Source of the DNA: Sphingomonas sp. S1-29
GTDB lineage: Bacteria; Pseudomonadota; Alphaproteobacteria; Sphingomonadales; Sphingomonadaceae
NCBI RefSeq assembly: GCF_026167545.1
Contig: NZ_CP110678.1
Span: 2,415,501 to 2,479,500 of the forward strand
DNA: 64,000 bases
Reading direction: 5' to 3'
The translations under genes were made by a program, and so were the position numbers. Below are positions 19,619 through 28,329 of this stretch, one piece after another. The first letter of the stretch is position 1; every line of letters begins with the position of its first letter. Below the pieces are notes generated by a model. It was given only the letters and a program-made list of their open reading frames with translations. It was not told where the DNA came from and did no database searches.

Positions 19619-20095
19619 ATGCGCCATGCCCCGATCGCCATCATCGCCCTGCTGACGCTGGCGGGCTGCGGCGGCGGCACCAGTGCGGTCGAGAACGAAG
19701 TGCTCGCGGCCGAGAATGCGGCAGGGCTCGACGGCGATATCGTCGAATTGCCCGGCGGCGAGGGCGATGGGAATGCCGCGCCCGCCGAGGAACCCTCGGC
19801 CGCAGCGATCGCGACCGCCGATGGCTGGGTCGGGCAATGGCGCGGGGTCGAGGGGCTCAACCTCGACATCGCCAGGGGCGATCTGCCCGGCCACTATCGG
19901 CTGACGATGCAATATACGCTCGACGACAGCGGCAGCTTCGACGGTACCGCGACCGAGGACGGCATCGCCTTCACCCGCCCCGACGGTCCGCAATTGCTGC
20001 GCGCCACCGACGGCGCCGCGACGGGCCTCAAATATCTCGACGGCAAGACCGACTGCCTGACGGTGAAGGACGCCGAGGGCTATTGCCGCGATTGA
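19619..20095 (+). CDS. Putative lipoprotein, unknown function
   Basis: A 158-residue protein with a signal peptide and lipobox LAGC at residues 14-17, giving a lipid-anchored mature protein. An acidic, Ala-rich spacer (about 20-65) leads to a small C-terminal domain from WVGQWRGVEG onward, rich in beta-type segments. Two cysteines near the end (DC...GYC) could form a disulfide. AGGAG lies eight bases before the ATG. I do not recognise a family; the domain is reminiscent of small lipocalin-like ligand-binding lipoproteins. Confidence 0.75.
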   Translation: MRHAPIAIIALLTLAGCGGGTSAVENEVLAAENAAGLDGDIVELPGGEGDGNAAPAEEPSAAAIATADGWVGQWRGVEGLNLDIARGDLPGHYRLTMQYTLDDSGSFDGTATEDGIAFTRPDGPQLLRATDGAATGLKYLDGKTDCLTVKDAEGYCRD

Positions 20096-20188
20096 TGCGG
20101 CGAGGGAGTTGACATCGAAGCGTCACACAGCGCCAGTATCGGCGGCGGATGCGCGAACCCGTTCGCGCGCTTCCTTGAAGGATAGCCC

Positions 20189-21424
20189 ATGGCCTCGCTC
20201 GCTAAAGCCCCCAAGAACCGCGCGGTCCGCGATGCGGTGCATCGTCACGAGCATCTGTCGAAGCAGGGGCTGCTCGAACGCGCCTTTTCCTTCGCGTTTC
20301 GCGGGCTGGTTTATGCGCAGATATGGGAAGACCCCGAAGTCGATCTCGAGGCGCTGGCGATCAGCCCCGATTGCCATGTCGTGACGATCGCCTCGGGCGG
20401 TTGCAATGTGCTGAGCTATCTGACCGCGAACCCGGCGGCGATCACCGCGGTCGACCTCAACACCGCGCACATCGCGCTCGGCAAATTGAAGCTCGCCGCC
20501 GCGCGCCACCTGCCCGATCACGCCGCCTTCCACCGTTTCTTCGGCGAGGCCAACCGCCCCGACAATATCGACGCCTATCGTAAATACGTCGCCCCGCATC
20601 TCGACGAGACCAGCCGGCGCTATTGGGAAGGGCGCGGGCTGATCGGCAAGCGCCGCATCTCGGGTTTCTCCAAGGGCTTCTACAAGCGCGGGCTGCTCGG
20701 CGGCTTCATCGGCGCGGCGCATCTGGTCGCCAAGCTCTATGGCATCGATCCGCGAATTATCCTCCAGGCCAAGACGATCGAGGAACAGCGCGAGATTTTC
20801 GAGACCAAGCTCGCGCCGGTGTTCGACAAGAAGTTCGTCCGCTGGCTCACCGACCAGCCCGCCTCGCTGTTCGGTCTCGGCATCCCGCCTGCGCAATATG
20901 TCGCGCTGGCGGGCGACGATCCCGAGGGGATTTCGGCGGTGCTCAAGCAGCGGCTCGAAAAGCTCGCCTGCGACTTCGCGCTCGCCGACAATTATTTCGC
21001 CTGGCAGGCGTTCGGGCGCGGCTATGGCGAGGGCCCGGCGGCGTCGCTGCCGCCCTATCTCAAGCCCGCCAATTACCAGGCGGTGGTCGATCGCGTCGAT
21101 CGCGTCGAGGTGCGCCACGCCAATATGTGCGACTATCTCGAATCGATGCCCGATGGCTCGCTCGATCGCTACATCCTGCTCGACGCGCAGGATTGGATGA
21201 CCGACGAGGTGCTGACCCGGCTGTGGACCGGCATCACCCGCACCGCCCGCCCCGGCGCGCGCGTGCTGTTCCGCACCGCCGCCGCGCCGACCTTGCTGCC
21301 GGGCCGCGTGCCCGACGCGATCCTCGATCGCTGGGAGTATCGCGCCGAGGAATCGCTCGATTACACCCGCCGCGACCGGTCGGCGATCTATGGCGGCGTC
21401 CATCTGTACGTGTTCCAGGGATGA
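20189..21424 (+). CDS. btaA: BtaA-like S-adenosylmethionine:diacylglycerol 3-amino-3-carboxypropyltransferase (DUF3419)
   Basis: A 411-residue DUF3419 protein. BtaA transfers the aminocarboxypropyl group of SAM to diacylglycerol, forming diacylglyceryl homoserine, the first step of betaine lipid (DGTS) synthesis. Visible are FRGLVYAQIWEDPEVDLEAL, the Rossmann-like VVTIASGGCNVLSYL and a second SAM-related region ending RVLFRTAAAPTLLP. GAAGGA lies just upstream of the ATG. Its TGA overlaps the ATG of the next gene (ATGA). In Rhodobacter and Sinorhizobium these genes are induced by phosphate starvation. A TTGACA box lies at 20109, but I found no clear Pho box. Confidence 0.9.
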   Translation: MASLAKAPKNRAVRDAVHRHEHLSKQGLLERAFSFAFRGLVYAQIWEDPEVDLEALAISPDCHVVTIASGGCNVLSYLTANPAAITAVDLNTAHIALGKLKLAAARHLPDHAAFHRFFGEANRPDNIDAYRKYVAPHLDETSRRYWEGRGLIGKRRISGFSKGFYKRGLLGGFIGAAHLVAKLYGIDPRIILQAKTIEEQREIFETKLAPVFDKKFVRWLTDQPASLFGLGIPPAQYVALAGDDPEGISAVLKQRLEKLACDFALADNYFAWQAFGRGYGEGPAASLPPYLKPANYQAVVDRVDRVEVRHANMCDYLESMPDGSLDRYILLDAQDWMTDEVLTRLWTGITRTARPGARVLFRTAAAPTLLPGRVPDAILDRWEYRAEESLDYTRRDRSAIYGGVHLYVFQG

Positions 21425-22074
21425 GCGACGTCCAGGGCCATGCCGGGCGGATGGATTCGATCTATGCCACCCAGCGCCATTTCTATGACCTGACGCGCAA
21501 ATATTATCTGCTCGGACGCGACCGGCTGATCCGCCACCTGATGCCGCCGCCACAGGGGACGGTGCTCGAAGTCGGCTGCGGCACCGGGCGCAATCTGATC
21601 GTCGCCGCGCGGGCCTGGCCGCAGGCGCATTGCTATGGCTTCGACATTTCGCAGGCGATGCTCGAGACCGCGCGCGCCAATGTCGCCAAGGCAGGCCTCG
21701 CGCACCGGATCACGCTGGCGCAGGGCGACGCCACCGATTTCGCGCCCGCCGCCCTGTTCGGCGTGCCCGCGTTCGATCGCGTGTTCATGAGCTATACGCT
21801 GTCGATGATCCCCGATTGGCAGGGTGCGATCGCTGCCGCCGCCGCCGCGCTGGCGCCGGGCGGGCAATTGCACATCGTCGATTTCGGCCAGCAGGAGCGG
21901 CTGCCGCGCCCGTTCCGCACCGGGCTGTTCGCCTGGCTTCGCAAGTTCGACGTCACCCCGCGCGGCGATCTGGCGCGCTTCGTCGAGGTCGCGGCGCAGG
22001 CCGCGGGCGGCAGCGCGCGCTTCACCCCGCTGTATCGCGGCTATGCCTGGGCGGCCGAAGTCAGGCGGCCCTAG
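21421..22074 (+). CDS. btaB: BtaB-like SAM-dependent N-methyltransferase
   Basis: A 217-residue class I methyltransferase with motif I LEVGCGTGRNLI, acidic motif FDIS, and motif IV/V DRVFMSYTLSMIPDW. BtaB methylates diacylglyceryl homoserine three times to give the betaine lipid DGTS. The start overlaps the btaA stop by four bases, so the pair is translationally coupled and the annotation rests partly on that neighbourhood. The gene ends two bases before the convergent membrane protein gene. Confidence 0.9.
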   Translation: MSDVQGHAGRMDSIYATQRHFYDLTRKYYLLGRDRLIRHLMPPPQGTVLEVGCGTGRNLIVAARAWPQAHCYGFDISQAMLETARANVAKAGLAHRITLAQGDATDFAPAALFGVPAFDRVFMSYTLSMIPDWQGAIAAAAAALAPGGQLHIVDFGQQERLPRPFRTGLFAWLRKFDVTPRGDLARFVEVAAQAAGGSARFTPLYRGYAWAAEVRRP

Positions 22075-22076
22075 AA

Positions 22077-23909
22077 TCAGGCTGCTCTGGCCGGCCCTAG
22101 TTCGAGCCGCGCCAGGCGATCATCGAGCGCGCGCACGTGCCCAAGCAGCGTCGTATCGCGAAGCTCAGCGCGATAGGCGCGGCGTAGCGCCGCCGCGACC
22201 GGCGCGCGCAGATCGTCGAGCGCGGCGCGGACGTCCTTCGCCAGCCCCGCGCCCTCGGGGCGGCCACCGATCAGCAACAGCCCGATCGGCAGCTCGCCAT
22301 CGGTCAGCTCGATCCGCAGCGCGAACAGCGCGTCGCCCGGCGCGATCGCGTTGACGTCGCCATCGTCGCCGACGCGATGCTCCACCCACGCATCGATCTG
22401 CGGCTCGGTCACGCCGCGGCTCGCCACCGCTTCGAACCCGTCGCCCTGCCACAACAGCATCGCGACATGCGCCGCGCCGACTTCCTCGGCGACGACCGCG
22501 ATCACCCGCCGGCCGATATCGGCGGGGGTGTCGCTGTCCTGCCAGCGGCGCAGTTCGTCGGGCAGCGCGCGCAGCGCCAGCACCGGCGCGCTGAACCGCC
22601 GGTCGATCCAGTCCGAGACGCGGCGCTGCGCCGGGCCGAGCACGCTCGCGGCGATCACCGCGCTCGCACCCGCCGCCAGCGCCTTGTTCTCGCCCCCCAG
22701 CAGCGCCGCGGTCACGTCGTTGGTCAGGATCGTCGACGCGGTCCAGATGCCCCCCAGCGCGACGGTGACCGCGCCCGCGCCCGCCGACTTGCCGATCGCG
22801 GCATCGGCGTCCCACAGGCTGATCCGCAGGATTGAGATCGTCGGCCCGATCGCCAGCGCGACGAACGCCAGCACCAGCAGGCTCTGGCTGATCAGGAAGG
22901 CGCCGAACTCCCACGAGGCGGGCAGCGTGTTGAACTCGAGCGCGATCGTGACGAAGGTGGCGAGCAGCAGCAGCACCAGCGCGCCGGTAAAGCCGAACGC
23001 CGCCCATTTGAGCTGCTGGCGCTCGATCCCGCGCGGTGCGCGGCGGAAGCGGCGATAGGGCACGACCGCGAGCACGAAGACGATCAGCAACGAGGTCAGC
23101 ACCGATAGTTCGGCGCCGAGCGGCTCGAGCAGCAGCACCAGCGTCAGCGGCGCGGCGGCGTAAGCGATCCACGCGCCCCAGCGTGACTGCAGCTCGCCAT
23201 CGGGAAAGGCGGGGATCACCACCATCATCAGCCCGAGGAAGATCATCGCCAGCGCAAAGTCGGGATCGGGCAGCCCCAGCGCGCGCCACACCTCCGACCC
23301 CGAGATCAGCGCGGTCGCGGTGAGGAACGCCAGCGACAGCAGCAGCGCCACCGTCTCGTCGCGCCGCCGCCGGAACAGCAGCACCGCGCAGACGGTCATC
23401 GCGATCACCGCGACCAGCCCGATCGCGGTTTCGAGCAGGAACAGCACGAAGGGCGATTCGCTGCCCACCGCGCGCCGCTGCACCGCGGCACCGCGTTCGA
23501 GCGCGATCGTCATCGGTGCCACGACATCGTCGTCGACCGTCAGCCGCACCTTCCCCGCCGGGCCATCGAGCGCGCGCGCGACGCGTCGCGCATCTTCGCC
23601 CGCCATCGACTTGCCCTCGATCGCGACGATGATCGCGGGCCAGGTCGGGCCCGCGCGCCGCGCTTCGGGGGTCATCGCGCTGACTTCGACGCCCGCGTCT
23701 TCCTGCGTGAAGCTCAGCCCCGCCCGCGAAAACGCCGGCGCGACGTCACGCGCATTGACCCAGCCGAGCCAGCTGCCACCCAACATCGCGGTCAGCGCGA
23801 CGCCGAGCCAGGCCCACCAAAGGATCGATACGAGCGGACGAAAGCGTCGCGCTACGCGCGGCAGCCGACTTGGCCGGCGTGCACGCCCCGATGCTCCGAC
23901 ATCTTCCAC
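22077..23909 (-). CDS. Polytopic membrane protein with PDZ-like loop and GAF-like C-terminal domain
   Basis: A 610-residue protein I cannot name. Order of parts: a first membrane helix at about 28-50; an extracytoplasmic loop (about 55-150) with a PDZ-like segment IIVAIEGKSMAGEDARRVARAL; roughly eight hydrophobic helices between 155 and 430; and a soluble C-terminal region (about 445-600) with GAF-like features (VAEEVGAAHVAMLLWQGDGF, PIGLLLIGGRPEGAG). The architecture recalls membrane sensor kinases, but no histidine kinase, GGDEF or phosphatase domain follows. The start appears to be GTG at 23909. It may be a signalling or sensing protein with an external partner. Confidence 0.75.
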   Translation of the reverse strand: MEDVGASGRARRPSRLPRVARRFRPLVSILWWAWLGVALTAMLGGSWLGWVNARDVAPAFSRAGLSFTQEDAGVEVSAMTPEARRAGPTWPAIIVAIEGKSMAGEDARRVARALDGPAGKVRLTVDDDVVAPMTIALERGAAVQRRAVGSESPFVLFLLETAIGLVAVIAMTVCAVLLFRRRRDETVALLLSLAFLTATALISGSEVWRALGLPDPDFALAMIFLGLMMVVIPAFPDGELQSRWGAWIAYAAAPLTLVLLLEPLGAELSVLTSLLIVFVLAVVPYRRFRRAPRGIERQQLKWAAFGFTGALVLLLLATFVTIALEFNTLPASWEFGAFLISQSLLVLAFVALAIGPTISILRISLWDADAAIGKSAGAGAVTVALGGIWTASTILTNDVTAALLGGENKALAAGASAVIAASVLGPAQRRVSDWIDRRFSAPVLALRALPDELRRWQDSDTPADIGRRVIAVVAEEVGAAHVAMLLWQGDGFEAVASRGVTEPQIDAWVEHRVGDDGDVNAIAPGDALFALRIELTDGELPIGLLLIGGRPEGAGLAKDVRAALDDLRAPVAAALRRAYRAELRDTTLLGHVRALDDRLARLELGPARAA

Positions 23910-23987
23910 GGCCCTGCCCCCGCAACCACCAGTTGCGCAGGATTAACAGTGCGATAACCGGCTGCCAAGTGGCCGCCGGCCGAGCGC

Positions 23988-25226
23988 TCAGGCGGCGAGG
24001 CGCAGTTCGAGCCGGCCCCAGATTTCGCATAAGGCCGCAGTGAGGTCGCGCATCATCGCTTCGTCGTGCGCGGGGCCGGGGGTGAAGCGCAGCCGCTCGG
24101 TGCCGCGCGGGACGGTGGGGTAATTGATCGGCTGGACGTACACGCCGTATTCGGCGAGCAGGATGTCGCTGATCTTCTTGGCCTTCACCGGATCGCCCAC
24201 CATCAGCGGCACGATATGCGTGGTCGAATCCATCACCGGCAGCCCGGCCGCATCGAACATCGCCTTGAGCCGCGCGGCGGCGGCCTGCTGGCCGTCGCGT
24301 TCTTCGCACGATCCCTTGAGGTGCCGAACGCTCGCGAGCGCGCCTGCCACCAGCACCGGCGACAGGCTGGTGGTGAAGATGAACCCCGGCGCATAGCTGC
24401 GGATCACGTCGACGATCGTGCGATCGGTGGCGATATAGCCGCCCATGACGCCGAACGCCTTGCCGAGCGTTCCCTCGACGATCGTCAGCCGGTTCGCGCA
24501 CTCGTCGCGCTCCGAAATCCCGCCGCCGCGCGTCCCGTACATGCCGACCGCATGGACTTCGTCGAGATAGGTCAGCGCGTTATACTTGTCGGCCAGGTCG
24601 CAGATCGCATGGATCGGCGCGATGTCGCCATCCATCGAATAGACGCTCTCGAACGCGATCAGCTTGGGGACGCCTTCGTCCTCGGCGGCGAGCAATTCTT
24701 CGAGATGCTGCAGGTCGTTGTGGCGGAAGACGCGCTTTTCGCAGCCCGAATTGCGAATGCCCGCGATCATCGACGCGTGGTTGAGCTCGTCCGAAAAGAT
24801 GATGCAGCCGGGCAGCAGCTTGGCGATCGTCGACAGCGTCGCCTCGTTCGAGACATAGCCGCTGGTGAACAGCAACGCGGCTTCCTTGCCGTGCAGGTCG
24901 GCCAGCTCATGCTCGAGATCGATATGGTAATGCGTGTTGCCACCGATGTTGCGGGTGCCGCCCGAACCGGCGCCGACATCGTGCAATGCCTCTTCCATTG
25001 CCGCGATCACTTTGGGGTGCTGTCCCATTGCGAGATAGTCGTTCGAGCACCAGACGGTGATCGGCTTGGGGCCGTTGTGCCCGGCGAAGCAGCGCGCGTT
25101 GGGGAACGCGCCCTTGTTGCGTAGGATGTCGATGAAGACGCGATAGCGCCCTTCGGCATGCAGGCGATCGATCGCCTGCGCGAACACGCGCGAATAATCG
25201 ATCGCGGGCTTGGCCTCTCGTATCAT
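23988..25226 (-). CDS. hemA: 5-aminolevulinate synthase
   Basis: A 412-residue PLP enzyme condensing glycine with succinyl-CoA to 5-aminolevulinate, the Shemin (C4) entry into heme synthesis typical of alphaproteobacteria. Features are [25 protein letters not shown], the PLP aspartate/histidine [11 protein letters not shown] and the lysine K256 in [14 protein letters not shown]. The first ATG fits homologues. Oxygen or iron control is common for this gene elsewhere, but no regulator box is recognisable in the 223 bases upstream. Confidence 0.98.
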   Translation of the reverse strand: MIREAKPAIDYSRVFAQAIDRLHAEGRYRVFIDILRNKGAFPNARCFAGHNGPKPITVWCSNDYLAMGQHPKVIAAMEEALHDVGAGSGGTRNIGGNTHYHIDLEHELADLHGKEAALLFTSGYVSNEATLSTIAKLLPGCIIFSDELNHASMIAGIRNSGCEKRVFRHNDLQHLEELLAAEDEGVPKLIAFESVYSMDGDIAPIHAICDLADKYNALTYLDEVHAVGMYGTRGGGISERDECANRLTIVEGTLGKAFGVMGGYIATDRTIVDVIRSYAPGFIFTTSLSPVLVAGALASVRHLKGSCEERDGQQAAAARLKAMFDAAGLPVMDSTTHIVPLMVGDPVKAKKISDILLAEYGVYVQPINYPTVPRGTERLRFTPGPAHDEAMMRDLTAALCEIWGRLELRLAA

Positions 25227-25449
25227 GTGCCGCTACCTAGCGACTGATCGCACCGATTTCCAGTCGAAAGCCCGCTACCGGCCAAGGCCCAGGCGATGTC
25301 CCAACCCCGCAGCCAGCGGGCACTGCTCTACATCAAGTTTCGCACTCGATCATCGTGATAGAGAATATCCATCGCGCCGCGCACCCGACTCGGGGGCCCG
25401 GCGCGCAGCAGCGGCATTCGTCCTGCCAGCCTTCGAGGAGCTTCTTGCG

Positions 25450-25623
25450 ATGACCAGCCGAAGCGACACCGCCTACTTCGCCCGCCGCGAAACCGAAGAG
25501 CGTGCGCGCGCCATGGCCTGCAGCGATGTCGCCGCGCGCCGGGTGCATCTCGAAATGGCGGAGCGCTATCGCGAATGTATCCAATCGGCGATGGTCGCCC
25601 CTGCCGAGACGATCGCCGCCTAA
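25450..25623 (+). CDS. Small conserved-type hypothetical protein
   Basis: A 57-residue charged, Ala/Arg/Glu-rich protein predicted mainly helical (RRETEERARAMACSD, RRVHLEMAERYRECI). GAGGAG lies nine bases upstream of the ATG, which favours translation. Similar short ARxVHLELAxRY proteins are frequent in sphingomonads. No function is known. Its TAA overlaps the stop codon of the convergent murI. The 223 bases before it (25227-25449) contain the divergent hemA promoter region and nothing else I can identify. Confidence 0.65.
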   Translation: MTSRSDTAYFARRETEERARAMACSDVAARRVHLEMAERYRECIQSAMVAPAETIAA

Positions 25624-26420
25624 AGCGATTCGATCCGCTCCAACCCGCGCGCCAGCAGCGCGGGGGCGAGCGCCGCGGTATCGGACTCGATCCGCGTGAA
25701 CACCGCCACCCCCGGCGCCGGCGCCTCGGGCCAGGCCTGCCCCTGCGTCAGATGCGCCACCCGCCGCGCGATCCCCTCGCCGCCATCGACGAAGCGCACC
25801 GGCCCCGGCGCGACCGCGGCCAGCCGATCGGCGACCAAAGGGAAATGCGTGCAGGCGTTGACGATCACGTCGATCCGCTCGCCCCCCGGCTGGCCGTATA
25901 GCCCGTTCAGCACCGCGCGATACGCCGAATCGGGCTGGCGCATCCCGCGCAATTCGGCCTCGGCCAGCGCCACCAATTCAGCCGAGCCGTGGCGGATCAC
26001 GGTGCAATCGGCGGCGAAGCGCGTGGCGAGATCGTCGACATAGGGCTGGCGCACCGTCGCCTGCGTCCCCAGCACCCCGATGCAGCGCGTGACGCTCAGC
26101 GCCGCGGCGGGCCGGATCGCGGGCACCGTCCCGACGATCGGCAGGTCGAGCGCGGCGCGCACCGCTGCCAGCGCGATCGTCGACGCGGTGTTGCACGCGA
26201 TTACGATCAGCCGCGGGCGATAGCGCTCGGCGAGCCTTCCCAGCAACGCCGGCACCCGCGCCGCGATCTCGGCCTCGCTTCGCGTGCCATAGGGATAGCC
26301 CGCCGAATCGGCGACATAGACATAGGATGCCTGCGGCAGCAGCGCGCGCGTCGGCGCGAGCACCGACAGCCCGCCGACCCCCGAATCGAAGAACAGGATC
26401 GGGCGCGTATCGGTCATCAT
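25620..26420 (-). CDS. murI: Glutamate racemase
   Basis: MurI converts L- to D-glutamate for peptidoglycan in the cytoplasm. The 266-residue protein has the paired catalytic cysteines: C76 in IACNTAST and C190 in NACTHFPL. It also has the N-terminal FFDSGVGGLSV. Either of two adjacent ATG codons (26420 or 26417) could be used. It is divergent from plsY. Confidence 0.96.
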   Translation of the reverse strand: MMTDTRPILFFDSGVGGLSVLAPTRALLPQASYVYVADSAGYPYGTRSEAEIAARVPALLGRLAERYRPRLIVIACNTASTIALAAVRAALDLPIVGTVPAIRPAAALSVTRCIGVLGTQATVRQPYVDDLATRFAADCTVIRHGSAELVALAEAELRGMRQPDSAYRAVLNGLYGQPGGERIDVIVNACTHFPLVADRLAAVAPGPVRFVDGGEGIARRVAHLTQGQAWPEAPAPGVAVFTRIESDTAALAPALLARGLERIESL

Positions 26421-26481
26421 CAGCGCGCTTAGGCGCGTGCCCCGCGCTTGCCAACGTGGGACGGCGGCTTATCCGAAATCA

Positions 26482-26510
26482 TTGCGGAACGGTGATAACC
26501 CGCCTAATCT
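26482..26510 (+). promoter_or_regulatory. Candidate sigma-70-type promoter for plsY-dprA
   Basis: TTGCGG at 26482-26487 and TAATCT at 26505-26510 are separated by 17 bases and lie 24 bases before the plsY GTG. The match is fair, in an otherwise GC-rich divergent gap between murI and plsY. Confidence 0.45.
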
Positions 26511-26534
26511 CGCGGCATCGACAAGGGGTGAGGC

Positions 26535-27143
26535 GTGCAAACCGAAATATTGTGGGTCGCGCCGGCCGCTGCGTTGGTGATCGGCTATCTGCTTGGCAGT
26601 ATCCCCTTCGGTGTGCTGCTGACGCGGCTCGGCGGCGCGGGCGACCTGCGGACGATCGGCTCGGGCAATATCGGCGCCACCAACGTGCTGCGCACCGGGC
26701 GCAAGGGGCTCGCGGCGGCCACCCTGTTGCTCGATGCGCTCAAGGGCGCGGTGGCGATCCTGATCGTCGGTGCGATCGCGCCGGGCAATGAAATGCTCGC
26801 AGCGGCAGGCGCGTTCATCGGTCATTGCTACCCGGTCTGGCTCGGGTTTCGCGGCGGCAAGGGCGTCGCGACGCTGATGGGGATCGTCCTTGTGCTCCAC
26901 TGGCCCAGCGCGCTGATCTACGCGATCGTCTGGCTGGGCCTGCTCGCCTTGCTGCGGATATCGTCGGTCGCGGGGATCGCCGCGGCGTTCAGCGCGCCCG
27001 TGGGGGCGGCGGCAATGGGGCGGTTCGATCTGGTGCTGCTGTTCCTCGCGCTCGCGCTGATCGTGCTGTGGAAGCACCGCCTCAATATCGAGCGGCTGAT
27101 CGCGGGCACCGAGCCGCGGATCGGCGCGAGCAAGCATGGCTGA
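26535..27143 (+). CDS. plsY: Glycerol-3-phosphate acyltransferase (acyl-phosphate dependent)
   Basis: PlsY acylates the sn-1 position of glycerol 3-phosphate from acyl-phosphate, the first step of phospholipid synthesis, in the inner membrane. The 202-residue protein has five membrane helices and the three signature loops: GYLLGSIPFG, GSGNIGATNVLRTGRKG and GFRGGKGVATLMG. GTG at 26535 is preceded by AAGGGGTGAGG. The last eight bases overlap the start of dprA. Confidence 0.97.
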   Translation: MQTEILWVAPAAALVIGYLLGSIPFGVLLTRLGGAGDLRTIGSGNIGATNVLRTGRKGLAAATLLLDALKGAVAILIVGAIAPGNEMLAAAGAFIGHCYPVWLGFRGGKGVATLMGIVLVLHWPSALIYAIVWLGLLALLRISSVAGIAAAFSAPVGAAAMGRFDLVLLFLALALIVLWKHRLNIERLIAGTEPRIGASKHG

Positions 27144-28233
27144 CGCCGCCGGACCGGGTGCCGAGCGCTTCGCGCATCTGCGCCTGATCCGTTCGCCGCG
27201 TATCGGTCCGGTCAGCTTCGCGCAGTTGCTCGCGCGCTTCGGCAGCGCCAGCGCCGCGCTCGACGCGCTGCCGATGCTCGCCGCGCGCGGTGGCGGCGCG
27301 CCGCGGATCGCCGACGAACGCGCGGTGCGCGACGAGATCGCGCGCGTCGAGCGGCTGGGCGCGCGCTATTGCCTGATCGGCGACGCCGATTATCCCGCGC
27401 TGCTGGCGGCGACCGAGACCGCGCCCCCCGCGCTGATCGTCCGCGGCGAGCTGGCGCTGCTCGCGCGCAACTGCATCGCGATGGTCGGCGCGCGCAACGC
27501 CTCGGCGGCGGCGTGCCGCTTCGCGCGGCAACTGGCGCATGCGCTGGGCGAGGCGGGGGTGACCGTCATTTCGGGGCTTGCGCGCGGGATCGACACCGCG
27601 GCGCATCACGGCGCGATCGAAAGCGGGACGGTGGGGGTGATCGCCAGCGGCATCGACATCGCCTTTCCGCCCGAAAATGCCGAGCTCCAGGCGCGGGTGG
27701 GCAAGCAGGGCTTGCTGATCGCCGAACAGCCGCCGGGCACCGAGCCGCTCGCGCGCTTCTTCCCCTCGCGCAACCGGATCATCGCGGGCTGCGCGATCGG
27801 CACCGTGGTGGTCGAGGCGGCACCGCGATCGGGCTCGCTGATCACCGCGCGGATCGCGGCCGAGGCAGGGCGTGAGGTGATGGCGGTACCCGGCAGCCCG
27901 CTCGATCCTCGGGCGCAGGGGTGCAACCTGCTGATCCGCGAAGGCGCGACGCTGGTTCAGTCCGCCGACGACATCCTCGAGGCGGTCCGCCCGATCGACC
28001 CGCGCGTGCTGCGCTCGCCGGGCAAGGGCTGGCAAGCGCCGCCGCCTGCCGACGCGAGCGATGCCGAACGCCGCACGATCACCGCGCTGCTCGGGCCGGT
28101 GCCGGTGGCGGTCGACGAGCTCATCCGCCAATCGGGCGAGGCGCCCGCCGTCGTGCAGACGGTGCTGCTCGAACTCGAACTGGCGGGCCGGCTCGAGCGC
28201 CACGCCGGCGGCCGGGTGAGCCTGATGGCCTGA
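27136..28233 (+). CDS. dprA: DNA-processing protein DprA
   Basis: DprA (Smf) binds incoming single-stranded DNA during transformation and loads RecA. The 365-residue protein has an N-terminal SAM-like helical region, the Rossmann core with MVGARNAS, ISGLARGIDTAAH, PSRNRIIAG and PRSGSLITARIA, and a C-terminal winged-helix (DprA_WH, about 305-365) found in the longer forms. It overlaps plsY by eight bases, so the two are co-transcribed, a common pairing in alphaproteobacteria. Confidence 0.96.
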   Translation: MADAAGPGAERFAHLRLIRSPRIGPVSFAQLLARFGSASAALDALPMLAARGGGAPRIADERAVRDEIARVERLGARYCLIGDADYPALLAATETAPPALIVRGELALLARNCIAMVGARNASAAACRFARQLAHALGEAGVTVISGLARGIDTAAHHGAIESGTVGVIASGIDIAFPPENAELQARVGKQGLLIAEQPPGTEPLARFFPSRNRIIAGCAIGTVVVEAAPRSGSLITARIAAEAGREVMAVPGSPLDPRAQGCNLLIREGATLVQSADDILEAVRPIDPRVLRSPGKGWQAPPPADASDAERRTITALLGPVPVAVDELIRQSGEAPAVVQTVLLELELAGRLERHAGGRVSLMA

Positions 28234-28329
28234 GCCGCCACCGGCGGCAGCGCAGTTCGCGGCTTGACGGCAGTGCGTGCGCCTCTCCATCCTCGCGCGT
28301 GTACGCGAAACAAGGCCAGACAAGACCCT

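Noticed and set aside
20100..20188. Pho box before btaA
   Set aside because: Only a single GTCAC-like half and a TTGACA are present. No two correctly spaced TGTCA repeats were found.
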